A stretch of 64,000 nt of DNA from Rhizobacter sp. Root1238 (GCF_001425825.1 NZ_LMDM01000019.1:24214-88213), one strand, 5' to 3'. Positions 55,559-63,343 are shown, numbered from the stretch's first letter. Notes: generated by a model not told the origin, from the sequence alone. Program-made: numbers and translations.

Positions 55559-56035
55559 ATGCGGTACTACAAGCACGACATTGCGAGGGCACAGCTTGAG
55601 ACTGCTGTGAGCATCATTCTGAACGGCCAGGACAGGTCTTCCGCAATCACACTGGCCGGCGCAGCCAGCAGCATCCTCGATGCGTTTGTCAGGCGGGCCG
55701 GCAAGGAGGCTTTCGTCGACTATGCCAGGCGCGTGCACGAGGCGCAGGTGGGCTTCACTCCGAAGCGCAAATCGTACGCACATCACATCGACAAAACGCT
55801 TGGCGTGATCGCACACAAGCATCTTTCGCAAGATGATCCTGACACCGTCGACCTGGATCTGGAGAAGATGGCCGTCGACGCTGTCGCGCGGGCAATCCAT
55901 GACTATGTCTCGCTGAATGGGCAGGAGGATCCGTTCGTTAAGGCGTTCCTTCAATACGCATGGGTTCACTCCGACGGCGAGAAGGTGTTGAAGGAGTACA
56001 ACGCAAAGCCCGATCGAATGAAGCCGAGAACATGA
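55559..56035 (+). CDS. Hypothetical protein, paralogue A
   Basis: A 158-residue helical protein. Its N-terminal half (ARAQLETAVSIILNGQDRSS, then AITLAGAASSILDAFVRRAG) corresponds position by position with the next protein (AENQLRSAMGLFMTGRDRFS, then VITLAGAADVILTQLSIKAG). It carries an acidic DDPDTVDLDLEKMAVDAVAR segment that also matches. The stop overlaps the next start as ATGA. No family known to me. Ribosome-binding site weak. Confidence 0.68.
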   Translation: MRYYKHDIARAQLETAVSIILNGQDRSSAITLAGAASSILDAFVRRAGKEAFVDYARRVHEAQVGFTPKRKSYAHHIDKTLGVIAHKHLSQDDPDTVDLDLEKMAVDAVARAIHDYVSLNGQEDPFVKAFLQYAWVHSDGEKVLKEYNAKPDRMKPRT

Positions 56036-56508
56036 AGACCTATACGCGCCTTCAAATCGCGGAGAACCAGCTACGCTCTGCGATGGGTCTGTTCATGACC
56101 GGCCGAGATCGATTCTCTGTGATCACGCTCGCAGGTGCTGCTGATGTGATCCTGACTCAGCTCTCGATCAAGGCAGGCAACGAGTCTTTCACTGCTGATC
56201 TACTTGCGCAGCACATTGCTGAAGGCGGTATGGTTGAGACGCGCGAACAACACGGCAAAAAGGTCAACGACATCCTATTCATCAACCACTGTAAACACCT
56301 GGATGACGATGAGGATGGCTACCTTGAGCTGGAGGACGTGGAAGAGGCGGCGCTGGGTGCGATCCTCAAAGCGCTTGTCAACTACGTTCGCATCGATGGC
56401 TTCCGGAGGGATCTTGTCGAAGCCTTCCGCCTCTGGGGCAAACAGAATCTTGACCCGACGAAGTACAACGTTGACTCTGATCCAAACTGGAAGAAACCCG
56501 ACGCCTGA
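56032..56508 (+). CDS. Hypothetical protein, paralogue B
   Basis: A 158-residue protein of exactly the same length as the preceding one and related to it, so the pair arose by an old tandem duplication. Shared features are the N-terminal ITLAGAAD-type segment, an acidic middle (LDDDEDGYLELEDVEEAALG) and a C-terminal FRLWGKQN region corresponding to FLQYAWVHS. Translationally coupled to paralogue A by ATGA. Function unknown; a heteromeric complex of the two is plausible. Confidence 0.68.
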   Translation: MKTYTRLQIAENQLRSAMGLFMTGRDRFSVITLAGAADVILTQLSIKAGNESFTADLLAQHIAEGGMVETREQHGKKVNDILFINHCKHLDDDEDGYLELEDVEEAALGAILKALVNYVRIDGFRRDLVEAFRLWGKQNLDPTKYNVDSDPNWKKPDA

Positions 56509-56582
56509 CCGCATCGGTGTGTCACCCCGGAATTCCTGTTTCCACGCCCCAGCAAAGGCAGGGCGGGCGTCAGCATGAGGCC

Positions 56583-56610
56583 TTGACATAGTTCGATAGT
56601 TAGCTAAATA
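56583..56610 (+). promoter_or_regulatory. Promoter with palindromic operator for ArsR/SdpR gene
   Basis: TTGACA (56583-56588), a 16-base spacer and TAAATA (56605-56610) form a good sigma-70 promoter. Overlapping the -10 is a near-perfect 16-bp palindrome, ATAGTTAGCTAAATAT (56597-56612), with TTAGCTAA as its core, the type of site bound by ArsR-family repressors. The -10 ends 7 bases before the ATG and no ribosome-binding site is present, so the transcript is probably leaderless. Confidence 0.65.
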
Positions 56611-56617
56611 TTGCATC

Positions 56618-56914
56618 ATGAGCCAGGTCTTCAGAGCCCTTTCCGACCCCACCCGCCGGCGCGTGTTGCAGCTCCTGCGCCATGGGCCTCTGAGCGCAGG
56701 CGAACTCAGCGACCAGTTCAACGTCTCCAAGCCGACCATGTCGGCGCACTTCGCGGTGTTGAAGGAGGCCGACCTGGTGCACACCGAGAAGGCCGGCAAG
56801 TCGGTCATCTATCACTTGAAGCTCTCGGTGCTCGAAGAGGCGCTACTGGGCTTCGTTCATTCGTTCGGCCTGGGCGAGGAAACACCAGCGCCCAAGAAGG
56901 AGATTGCCCAATGA
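56618..56914 (+). CDS. ArsR-family repressor, SdpR type
   Basis: A 98-residue winged-helix regulator: VFRALSDPTRRRVLQLLRHG, then the recognition helix region ELSDQFNVSKPTMSAHFAVL. It lacks the metal-binding CxC of ArsR/SmtB sensors, as in SdpR-type autorepressors whose activity is controlled by a partner membrane protein. The next gene overlaps by ATGA and encodes such a membrane protein. The palindrome on its promoter suggests autorepression. Confidence 0.88.
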   Translation: MSQVFRALSDPTRRRVLQLLRHGPLSAGELSDQFNVSKPTMSAHFAVLKEADLVHTEKAGKSVIYHLKLSVLEEALLGFVHSFGLGEETPAPKKEIAQ

Positions 56915-57288
56915 ACAAGGAACTCATCGCAGGCCTCGCCTGGGGCGGTGGCGTCGTTGCGCTGGCGCTCGGCGCTACCTTGGCGCGCAAGATGGGCTAT
57001 GTCGAGGCCGACACCGTGACCAGGGTGGTCATCGGCACGAACGGGCTCATGATGGCTTGGTACGGAAACCGGATTCCCAAGGACTTCGTCCCGAGCGCAC
57101 AGGCAAGCCGCGCCAGGCGTGTCGCAGGCTGGTCCCTGGTGCTCGGCGGGCTCACCTACGCTGGACTGTTTGCGTTCGCCCCCCTTCCGGTGGCGGTCTG
57201 GGGTGGGTCCGGCGCCGTACTGGCGGGAATCGCGGTGACGATCGGCTATTGCATGTCACTGCAGTCGAAGCGAGCGTCGAGGACATGA
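56911..57288 (+). CDS. Small integral membrane protein paired with repressor
   Basis: A 125-residue protein with about four hydrophobic segments (LIAGLAWGGGVVALALGATL at the N-terminus; LAGIAVTIGYCM at the end) and a conserved-looking loop NGLMMAWYGNRIPKDF. It overlaps the repressor gene by 4 bases. By analogy with SdpR/SdpI it may control the repressor by sequestration at the membrane, but sequence similarity to SdpI is limited to the loop and topology. Confidence 0.72.
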   Translation: MNKELIAGLAWGGGVVALALGATLARKMGYVEADTVTRVVIGTNGLMMAWYGNRIPKDFVPSAQASRARRVAGWSLVLGGLTYAGLFAFAPLPVAVWGGSGAVLAGIAVTIGYCMSLQSKRASRT

Positions 57289-57631
57289 CGGCCCACCGCG
57301 AGAATGGCGCGGTTTTTCACTATCGCATTGAATGACAAGGGCGCCCGAGGATTGCAAATCCGTTGACGCCAGTGAGCCACCGGTGGCGAGCCAGCGCAGG
57401 ACAGCGTCGGGCAGAGTGACCAGGCTCAGGCGTGGTGCTGACGCTCAGGCTGGTGCGGCGACCTGCGCACAACGACCCTGACCGGTCGTGCAACGATCGC
57501 CGGATGGAAGCCGCAGCGGACACCGAAGCGACACACGCGTCGCGAAGTCCTACACCCGATCCCGGCCTCTACTGCCATGCACGCGGCGAGCCGGGCACGA
57601 CAATTGAGGTGGGCTACCACAGGAGCAACCC
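57289..57631. other. Non-coding gap
   Basis: 343 bases between the small membrane protein and the glycine-zipper protein. No ORF with a convincing start or composition, and no clear promoter, terminator or RNA structure. A good ribosome-binding site (AGGAG) lies just before the next gene. Confidence 0.4.
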
Positions 57632-58174
57632 ATGGACAAATCAATGATCAAAGGTATCGCGGTCGGCGGCATCGCAATGGTGATGCTGGGCGCGGGTGCC
57701 GTCACGGGTTATCAGAAGATGTCGCAGCCCAAGGCCGCTGAGGTGATGGCAATCAAAGAGGTAACGGAGACCGTGACGACGCCGCGCCAACAGTGTGAGA
57801 CGGTGCAGGTGCAGCGCCAGGCGCCGGTCAAGGACGAGAACCGCCTGCTCGGCAGTGTTGGTGGCGCGGTGCTCGGCGGCGTGCTCGGTCACCAGATTGG
57901 CGGCGGCACCGGCAAGAAGGTGGCCACCGTAGCCGGCGCTGCGGCAGGCGGCTACGCCGGCAACCAAGTGCAGAAGAACATGCAGCAAGGTGACGTTATC
58001 TCGACCGCCGAGCAGCGCTGCAAGACGGTGCAAGAGAAGTCGAAGAAGTTGGTTGGCTACGACGTGAGTTACCGCCTGAATGGCAAGGACGGAGTGGCGC
58101 GAACCTCCTTTCGCCCTGGCGCCACGCTGCCGGTGAAGGACGGCCAAGTCGACACGACTGCGCCGACGTCTTGA
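57632..58174 (+). CDS. Glycine-zipper envelope protein
   Basis: A 180-residue protein with an N-terminal hydrophobic signal or anchor (IKGIAVGGIAMVMLGAGAV). Residues 72-114 form a glycine-zipper 2TM segment (LLGSVGGAVLGGVLGHQIGG, then VAGAAAGGYAGNQVQ), as in SlyB/17-kDa-antigen-like envelope proteins. There is no lipobox Cys, so it is not a classical lipoprotein. The C-terminal part (CKTVQEKSKKLVGYDVSYRL) is typical of this family. It lies within the island next to attR, as host-type cargo. Confidence 0.83.
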   Translation: MDKSMIKGIAVGGIAMVMLGAGAVTGYQKMSQPKAAEVMAIKEVTETVTTPRQQCETVQVQRQAPVKDENRLLGSVGGAVLGGVLGHQIGGGTGKKVATVAGAAAGGYAGNQVQKNMQQGDVISTAEQRCKTVQEKSKKLVGYDVSYRLNGKDGVARTSFRPGATLPVKDGQVDTTAPTS

Positions 58175-58308
58175 GCCACACGCCGTCCAGGTGCGACAGC
58201 CGGCAATCCGATGCTTCGTAGCAACGTTGCTCGACTTCCTGCCTCCATGCGATCGCCAGCGGGACTGCTCTTCAAGCGCGATGCACATCCTGGGCTTGGC
58301 TCTAAACG

Positions 58309-58372
58309 TGTCTAACCGATGCCCAGTGACCCGCGTCCGCCCTGTGTGTTCTCTTACCTCAAGAGTTAGACA
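58309..58372. other. Integrase arm-type sites, right end
   Basis: TGTCTAAC at 58309-58316 and its inverted copy GTTAGACA at 58365-58372, 43 bases before the attR repeat. They match the two copies next to attL. They are the strongest feature of the 381-base gap 58175-58555, which otherwise holds attR and no gene. Confidence 0.6.
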
Positions 58373-58414
58373 AAGTACTCGCGCGGGCGCTGTAGCCCTT
58401 GATCGACGTCCAGA

Positions 58415-58459
58415 CTTCTAAGCAGCAGGTCAGAGGTTCGGGTCCCTCCGGGCAGGCCA
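58415..58459 (+). repeat. attR: partial tRNA-Arg copy
   Basis: A 45-base copy of the tRNA-Arg 3' end (anticodon loop to CCA), differing at three positions from the intact gene. The 5' half of the tRNA is absent, so it is not a functional tRNA. It marks the right boundary of the prophage. Confidence 0.9.
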
Positions 58460-58555
58460 CCCTCACCAAGTCGACGCTCCTGCCGTGAACGACACAGGGC
58501 CCGCATGGCTGCGAGCACCGTCACGACGGACGCTTCGACCGCTGTTGCCTGGTCG

Positions 58556-59968
58556 TCACCAGCGTTCGTTGGATGGGTAGGGCGGATAAGGCTGGTGCCT
58601 CTCGTCCGGCACGGTAGGCCTCGACCCGCTCGGCACGCCTCCCCAGCCGTCTGCCTGCGGTGCGCGCGCGTGCGGTGGCACGCTCTCGCCCATCGCGGCG
58701 CGCCGGCGGCGTCCTTGTGGCGGGATCGAGAAGTCCGTCGGCGCCGGTCCTGCGCCGATGCCCGACGGCTGGTGCGCCCGGCTGGACTGCATGTCGCGTT
58801 CGAACTGGCCGGTGTTGGTGCGGCGCGCCTCGAAGGCATCGCCGGCCCGCGCCATGTAGTCGAGTGCGTCCCGGCTCATCGTCGCAGCGGGCTTGTCGGC
58901 GTGGCCGCTCGAATAGGCCTCGGGATGCCACTGCATGCCCATGACCGGCGCGCCGTAGCGTGATTCGAAGGCTTCCGCCGCATACAGCGGCGCACCCGGC
59001 GGCGCCTGCATGAACGGATTCGCATGTGTCGTGTCGCGCGCCGAGACCTGCAGTGTTGCCAGCTTCGCGACGAGGGCCTCGTCCTGCGGATCACGGGGCA
59101 TCAGGCCTCCTGCGTCCTCGCGTGCGGCCGCCCAGTGCACGCTGTTTACGTCGTAGGGGATCGATGTCTTCTCCCGGTTGTTCGTCCAGTGCGGGCGCGG
59201 CGCCGGCCCGCCTTCGACGTCCATCGGATCGTGGCGTTGCCAAGCCGATTGGCTGTGCAGCATCGTCTCGGGTTCCAGGTTGATGCCGTGGGGTTCGAAG
59301 TTGTTGCTGATGTTGCCGTCCTTCTTGATGAACGGCATGGAGCGCGCCTGGTGCGTGCCGGAATTCAGCTGCTGCGTGGTGCCGCCGTAGCTTTCCAGCA
59401 CGCTCCAGGATCCGCCGCACAGGCCGGCCACGGGTCGTCCGGTCAGTTGCGCCTGCTTCAGCAGAGCTTCCTCATGCTCGCGGCGTTGCTGGTGGCGCTC
59501 CGCGGCGCTGCCCTTCGGCGTATGGGCAGCGTGGCGCGGACTCTCGCTTTCCAGTCCGTAGTTGCCGCCGGCAACCACCAGCAGGCCCCGGCCTTCGCCG
59601 GTGGTGGTGGTGTGCGACCTCGGCAGGCCTCCGCTGTAGTTCTTCTTGCCCGGCTTCGTCGGGTCGGTGGAGCTGATGGTCGGCTCCATGCCGGCCGGAT
59701 GCGAGGCGATGCTCTCGCGTCCGGTGGTCTGCTGCATCGTGTAGTGGTCCCAGAACGCGCCGGTGCCGTGGCCCGAATCGCGGTAGGGGATGGTCACTGG
59801 CATGCGCGGCGGGCGCCCCAGGGAGCTCAGGTCGGTGGTAGCGCGCTGCCGTGAGGTGGGCGGCGGCGACCCGCGTTCGCTGTCGCTGCTGTCGCGGCGT
59901 TCGTGTGCATGGCGCTTGACGCCTCCCGTCCGGCTGGTGTGGTGCGATCCGACGCGATGGTCCGGCAT
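58556..59968 (-). CDS. Class I glutamine-amidotransferase-like (C26) protein
   Basis: A 470-residue protein. Residues 115-355 carry a peptidase-C26/gamma-glutamyl hydrolase-like domain: LLVVAGGNYGLE, RPVAGLCGGSWSVLE (nucleophile Cys184), VNSVHW and VMGMQWHPEAY (His348, Glu350). About 110 N-terminal and 110 C-terminal residues are disordered, rich in Ser, Arg, His and Pro. These flanks are unusual for metabolic C26 enzymes and resemble secreted effectors. No signal peptide. AAAGGA lies before the ATG. It lies 147 bases after the radical SAM gene on the same strand, just outside attR. Confidence 0.75.
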   Translation of the reverse strand: MPDHRVGSHHTSRTGGVKRHAHERRDSSDSERGSPPPTSRQRATTDLSSLGRPPRMPVTIPYRDSGHGTGAFWDHYTMQQTTGRESIASHPAGMEPTISSTDPTKPGKKNYSGGLPRSHTTTTGEGRGLLVVAGGNYGLESESPRHAAHTPKGSAAERHQQRREHEEALLKQAQLTGRPVAGLCGGSWSVLESYGGTTQQLNSGTHQARSMPFIKKDGNISNNFEPHGINLEPETMLHSQSAWQRHDPMDVEGGPAPRPHWTNNREKTSIPYDVNSVHWAAAREDAGGLMPRDPQDEALVAKLATLQVSARDTTHANPFMQAPPGAPLYAAEAFESRYGAPVMGMQWHPEAYSSGHADKPAATMSRDALDYMARAGDAFEARRTNTGQFERDMQSSRAHQPSGIGAGPAPTDFSIPPQGRRRRAAMGESVPPHARAPQADGWGGVPSGSRPTVPDERHQPYPPYPSNERW

Positions 59969-60115
59969 GGCGAATTCCTTTCGACTGACATGAGCGAGGA
60001 ATTCATGGTGGACGGGGCGACACCCGCTTTTCGATGCCGATGCGAAGTTGATGATCGGATTGCGAAATGCGATCGTTGCGCGTCGCCGGCTGGACACACA
60101 CGCCGTCGCTTGCGC

Positions 60116-62041
60116 TCACCCGACCCTTTGCCCCTGCTGCAGCGCCCGCGCAATGCGGTGCCGCGCCACCGTCGGCTTCGGCATGCGGATGTCGAACCAG
60201 CTGCGCACGTCGGCGTCCAGCCCGATGCCGTGCATGTAGTTGTAGATGGCCTTCTTCAGCGCGCGGCCCATCGCGTCGTGGTCGGCGCCGGTCGGGTCGA
60301 CGAAGCCGACGTCGTTCTTCGCGAAGCGGCCCGGCGGCAGCGGCAGCAGCGTGATGCCGTAGTCCGCCGGTTGCTGGCCGACCGGCGAATGCACGGTGCA
60401 CGCGAAGCGGTGGAAGAAGCCGCTCGCGATGCAGCCTTCCTCGAACAACTGGCGCACGTATTCCAGCGCATCCACCGTGTCCTGCTCGTTCTGCGTCGGG
60501 AAGCCGTACATCAGGTAGGCGTGCACCAGGATGCCGGCGTCGGAGAAGGCCTGCGTCACGCGCGCCACCTGCTCGACCGACACGCCTTTCTTCATCAGCT
60601 TCAGCAGGCGGTCGGAGGCCACCTCCAGCCCGCCAGAGATCGCGATGCACCCGCTCGCGGCGAGCTCCTGGCACAGCTCGCGGTCGAAGGTCTTCTCGAA
60701 GCGCACGTTGCCCCACCAGCTGATCTCGACCTTGCGGCGTTGCAGCTCGGCGGCCAGCGCGCGAAGCGCCTTCGGCGGCGCGGCCTCGTCGACGAAATGG
60801 AAGCCGGTCTGCCCGGTCTCCTGCACGATGGCCTCGATGCGGTCGACCAGCGTCGTCGACGAGGCCTGCTCGAAGCGCGCGATGTAATCGAGGCTCACGT
60901 CGCAGAAGCTGCACTTCTTCCAGTAGCAGCCGTGCGCCACCGTCAGCTTGTTCCAGCGGCCGTCGCTCCACAGCCGGTTCATCGGGTTCAGCATGTCGAG
61001 GAGCGACAGGTAGCGGTCGAGCGGCAGGCCGTCCCAGGTGGGCGTGCCGGTCTGGTCGAACGGGATGTCGGGTTCGGCGAAGCTGTTCAGGTACCGCACC
61101 GCGCCCGATTCGGCATCGCGCACGAAGCTGCGCACCAGCCGCTGCTGCGAGCGCTTGCCCTGCAGGTGATCGATCAGCGCGAGCAGCGGGCGTTCGCCGG
61201 CATCGAGCGTCACCACGTCGACGAAGTCGAACACGCGCGGCTCCGACAGCTCGCGCAACTCGGTGTTGACGAAGCCGCCGCCGAGCGCGATGGTGAGCTG
61301 CGGGTGCCGCGCTTTCACCGCCTGCGCGATGCGCAGCGCCGCATACATCGAGCCGGGGAAGGGCACCGACAGCAGCAGCAACTGCGGGCGATGCCGTTCG
61401 ACCGCGGCCAGTGCCAACGCGGCCAGGCGTTCGTCGACGAGGTTGGGCGTGGCCGAGAGCGCAGCGGCCAGCGGATCGAAATCGGGCTGGCTCGCGGCCA
61501 GCTGCTCGGCATAGCGCACGAACTCGAAGCGGCCGTCGATCGCGTCGCGCAGCACATCGGCAAGGTCGTTGAGGTAGAGCGTCGCGAGGTGCCGCGCGCG
61601 GTCCTGCAGGCCGAGCGCGCCGAACGCCCAGGCGAGCGGGTCGCCGCCCTCGTCGTCGACGTAGGCGTCGAGCGAGCGGAAGCGCGTGCCCTCGGGCAGC
61701 CAGTCGCGGCCGACGATGCGGTGGGCGAGGGTGGCGTCGCGCCCCTGCAGGAAGCGGATCGTGGGGGCGATGGTGGAGCGGTAGCGGTCGAAGGCGTCGA
61801 GGAAGCCGCTGACCTGCGCGGAGCGCTTCGCCTCGGGCTGCGCCTGCGCGCGCTCGCGGACCTGGTCGAGGCCCGTGGGGGACAGCAGGTCCAGCACCAG
61901 CGCGAGCGCCAGGTCCTCCTGCACCGCCGGGATGCCGCGCGAACGCAGGAAGCCGGTGAGGTAGGCCGTGGACGGGTACGGCGTGTTGAGCTGCGTCATC
62001 GGCGGGATGACGGACAGCACGCGGAAATCTTCGGTGGACAT
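60116..62041 (-). CDS. B12-binding radical SAM protein
   Basis: A 641-residue enzyme. The N-terminal half (VLSVIPPMTQLNTPYPSTAY and IALGGGFVNTELRE) resembles the cobalamin-binding domain of class B radical SAM proteins. The radical SAM core has HGCYWKKCSFCD, where the three cluster cysteines are spaced Cx4Cx2C rather than the usual Cx3Cx2C, a spacing I recall in some B12-type members. The GNVRFEKTF, GLEVASDRLLKLMKKG and YLMYGFPTQNEQDT motifs complete the barrel. Substrate unknown. The start at MSTEDFRVLS is chosen because upstream codons are Arg/Ser/Ala-rich and unlike the family. Confidence 0.85.
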   Translation of the reverse strand: MSTEDFRVLSVIPPMTQLNTPYPSTAYLTGFLRSRGIPAVQEDLALALVLDLLSPTGLDQVRERAQAQPEAKRSAQVSGFLDAFDRYRSTIAPTIRFLQGRDATLAHRIVGRDWLPEGTRFRSLDAYVDDEGGDPLAWAFGALGLQDRARHLATLYLNDLADVLRDAIDGRFEFVRYAEQLAASQPDFDPLAAALSATPNLVDERLAALALAAVERHRPQLLLLSVPFPGSMYAALRIAQAVKARHPQLTIALGGGFVNTELRELSEPRVFDFVDVVTLDAGERPLLALIDHLQGKRSQQRLVRSFVRDAESGAVRYLNSFAEPDIPFDQTGTPTWDGLPLDRYLSLLDMLNPMNRLWSDGRWNKLTVAHGCYWKKCSFCDVSLDYIARFEQASSTTLVDRIEAIVQETGQTGFHFVDEAAPPKALRALAAELQRRKVEISWWGNVRFEKTFDRELCQELAASGCIAISGGLEVASDRLLKLMKKGVSVEQVARVTQAFSDAGILVHAYLMYGFPTQNEQDTVDALEYVRQLFEEGCIASGFFHRFACTVHSPVGQQPADYGITLLPLPPGRFAKNDVGFVDPTGADHDAMGRALKKAIYNYMHGIGLDADVRSWFDIRMPKPTVARHRIARALQQGQRVG

Positions 62042-62202
62042 CTGCCGGATTGTCGGCGATGCACCCGCGGCGCCACCGGTCGACGACGCTGGGGCCGCAG
62101 AGGCCTCCGACGAGTGCAACTTTCGCCGCCGCAGCCGGCCCGATCCCCGGGTCAAGGGGATAGAGGTATCGGTCCAACGAGACAGATATCACGGTTCTTG
62201 GA

Positions 62203-62221
62203 ATAGGGTAATCCCTATAAT
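62203..62221 (+). promoter_or_regulatory. Promoter -10 and inverted repeat before binding-protein gene
   Basis: A perfect TATAAT (62216-62221) overlaps the inverted repeat ATAGGG-TAAT-CCCTAT (62203-62218), 26 bases before the ATG at 62248. A -35 element is weak. The repeat is well placed to be an operator of an unknown regulator. Confidence 0.55.
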
Positions 62222-62247
62222 TCCGCCCTTTTGGTCGGAGCTTCAAG

Positions 62248-63174
62248 ATGTTCTCCCCCTTTGACCGCGTGATCCGGCACGCGACGGGCCTGTTGCTGCT
62301 GGCCGGTGCCAGCGGCGCGGTGTTGGCCCAGGCCCAGGCCCAGGCGCCCACCGACACGCTGGCCCACATCCGCGAGACCAAGGTCGTCACGCTCGGTGTT
62401 CGCGAAGCCGCCCGGCCGTTCTCGTTCCTGAACGAGCAGAAGCAACCCGTCGGCTACTCGGTCGACCTGTGCCTGAACGCGGTCGAAGGCATCAAGCGCG
62501 AGCTGAAGCTGCCGGACCTGAAGGTGCAGTACAAGGTCGTGAGCGGCCCGGAGCGGATCCCGAAGCTGCTGAGCGGCGAGATCGACATGGAGTGCGGCTC
62601 GACCACCAACACCCGCGCACGCCAGGAGAAAGTCGCCTTCAGCTACACCTTCTTCGTCGCGTCGATGCGCCTGCTGACGCCGAAGAACGTGCAGGTCGAG
62701 TCGGTCAAGGACCTGAACGGCATGCAGGTCGCGCTCAGCAAGGGCACCACCTCCGAGAAGCTCTTCAACCAGTTGGCCAACGGCGAATTGCATGCCAAGC
62801 TGGAGACCTTCGCGAGCAACGGCGAGGCCTACAAGGCGCTGAAGGAAGGCCGCGTGCGCGCCTTCCCGCAGGACGATTCGCTGCTGCTCGGCCTGGCCTC
62901 GAACGACAAGGCGCTCGACACCTTCCAGGTCAGCAACCTGGCGCTGTCGGTCGAGCCTTACGCGGTGATGCTGCGCAAGGGCGACACCGCGCTGCTCGCA
63001 TCGGTCGACCGCAGCCTGTCGCAGCTCTACGCCAGCGGCGAGATCAACGCGCTGTACACCAAGTGGTTCCTGACCGATGCGCTGACGATCAAGATGAGCC
63101 GCCTGACGCGCGACAGCTTCGTGCGGCCGAACAAGGAAGCCGGCGTCGCGATGTTGCTGGGCTTCTCGATCTGA
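62248..63174 (+). CDS. Amino-acid ABC transporter binding protein, GltI-like
   Basis: A 308-residue periplasmic solute-binding protein of family 3. A signal peptide (HATGLLLLAGASGAVLAQAQ) precedes VVTLGVREAARPFSFLNEQK, VGYSVDLCLNAVEGIKREL, LLSGEIDMECGSTTNTRARQ and VAFSYTFFVASMRLL, a pattern close to the glutamate/aspartate binding protein GltI. The permease and ATPase genes are not adjacent. Preceded by a TATAAT promoter with an inverted repeat. Confidence 0.9.
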   Translation: MFSPFDRVIRHATGLLLLAGASGAVLAQAQAQAPTDTLAHIRETKVVTLGVREAARPFSFLNEQKQPVGYSVDLCLNAVEGIKRELKLPDLKVQYKVVSGPERIPKLLSGEIDMECGSTTNTRARQEKVAFSYTFFVASMRLLTPKNVQVESVKDLNGMQVALSKGTTSEKLFNQLANGELHAKLETFASNGEAYKALKEGRVRAFPQDDSLLLGLASNDKALDTFQVSNLALSVEPYAVMLRKGDTALLASVDRSLSQLYASGEINALYTKWFLTDALTIKMSRLTRDSFVRPNKEAGVAMLLGFSI

Positions 63175-63180
63175 TCGAGC

Positions 63181-63196
63181 GCCGCTCGCGAGCGGC
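63181..63196. other. Perfect 16-bp palindrome after binding-protein gene
   Basis: GCCGCTCGCGAGCGGC, 7 bases after the stop codon, is fully self-complementary. It may be a weak terminator hairpin, but there is no U-run. A 24-codon open frame starting at 63197 (MLSNNLVACDKVYVQNGSVL) follows and might be a gene remnant. Confidence 0.4.
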
Positions 63197-63329
63197 ATGC
63201 TGAGCAACAACCTGGTCGCCTGCGACAAGGTGTACGTGCAGAACGGCAGCGTGCTGACACCGGTCCCGTGATGCCGGTCCGCTGAGGGTTGGAGGCTGCG
63301 GGTGCGCAGTGAGTTTCGAGCCTGGCGGC

Positions 63330-63343
63330 TGACAATTTTGTCA
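63330..63343. promoter_or_regulatory. Inverted repeat upstream of porin gene
   Basis: TGACAA-TT-TTGTCA, 80 bases before the porin ATG, is a symmetric site suitable for a dimeric regulator. No regulator is identified. It is the only clear element in the 63282-63423 leader. Confidence 0.45.

Larger units (their letters stand above)
39858..58459. mobile_element. Decayed prophage / integrative island in tRNA-Arg
   Basis: An 18.6-kb element between the 45-bp repeat of the tRNA-Arg 3' end. It carries a tyrosine integrase next to attL, phage structural and lysis genes, and cargo. Terminase, capsid, tape measure, repressor and replication genes are not found. The integrase lacks its N-terminus and a methylase gene is broken by an inversion, so it is very likely non-mobile on its own. 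Base composition is mixed: the phage part is close to the host, while 51.9-55.3 kb is clearly AT-richer, indicating separate acquisition. Confidence 0.88.

Noticed and set aside
58375..58459. Possible second tRNA-Arg gene at the right end of the island
   Set aside because: Only the 3' 45 bases are present; the acceptor 5' strand and D-arm are missing. It is the attR repeat, not a gene.
39903..58459. CRISPR array, rRNA or insertion sequences in the island
   Set aside because: No regularly spaced direct repeats, rRNA segments or transposase ORFs were seen; the only repeats are att, arm sites and the 39-bp units of one tail gene.
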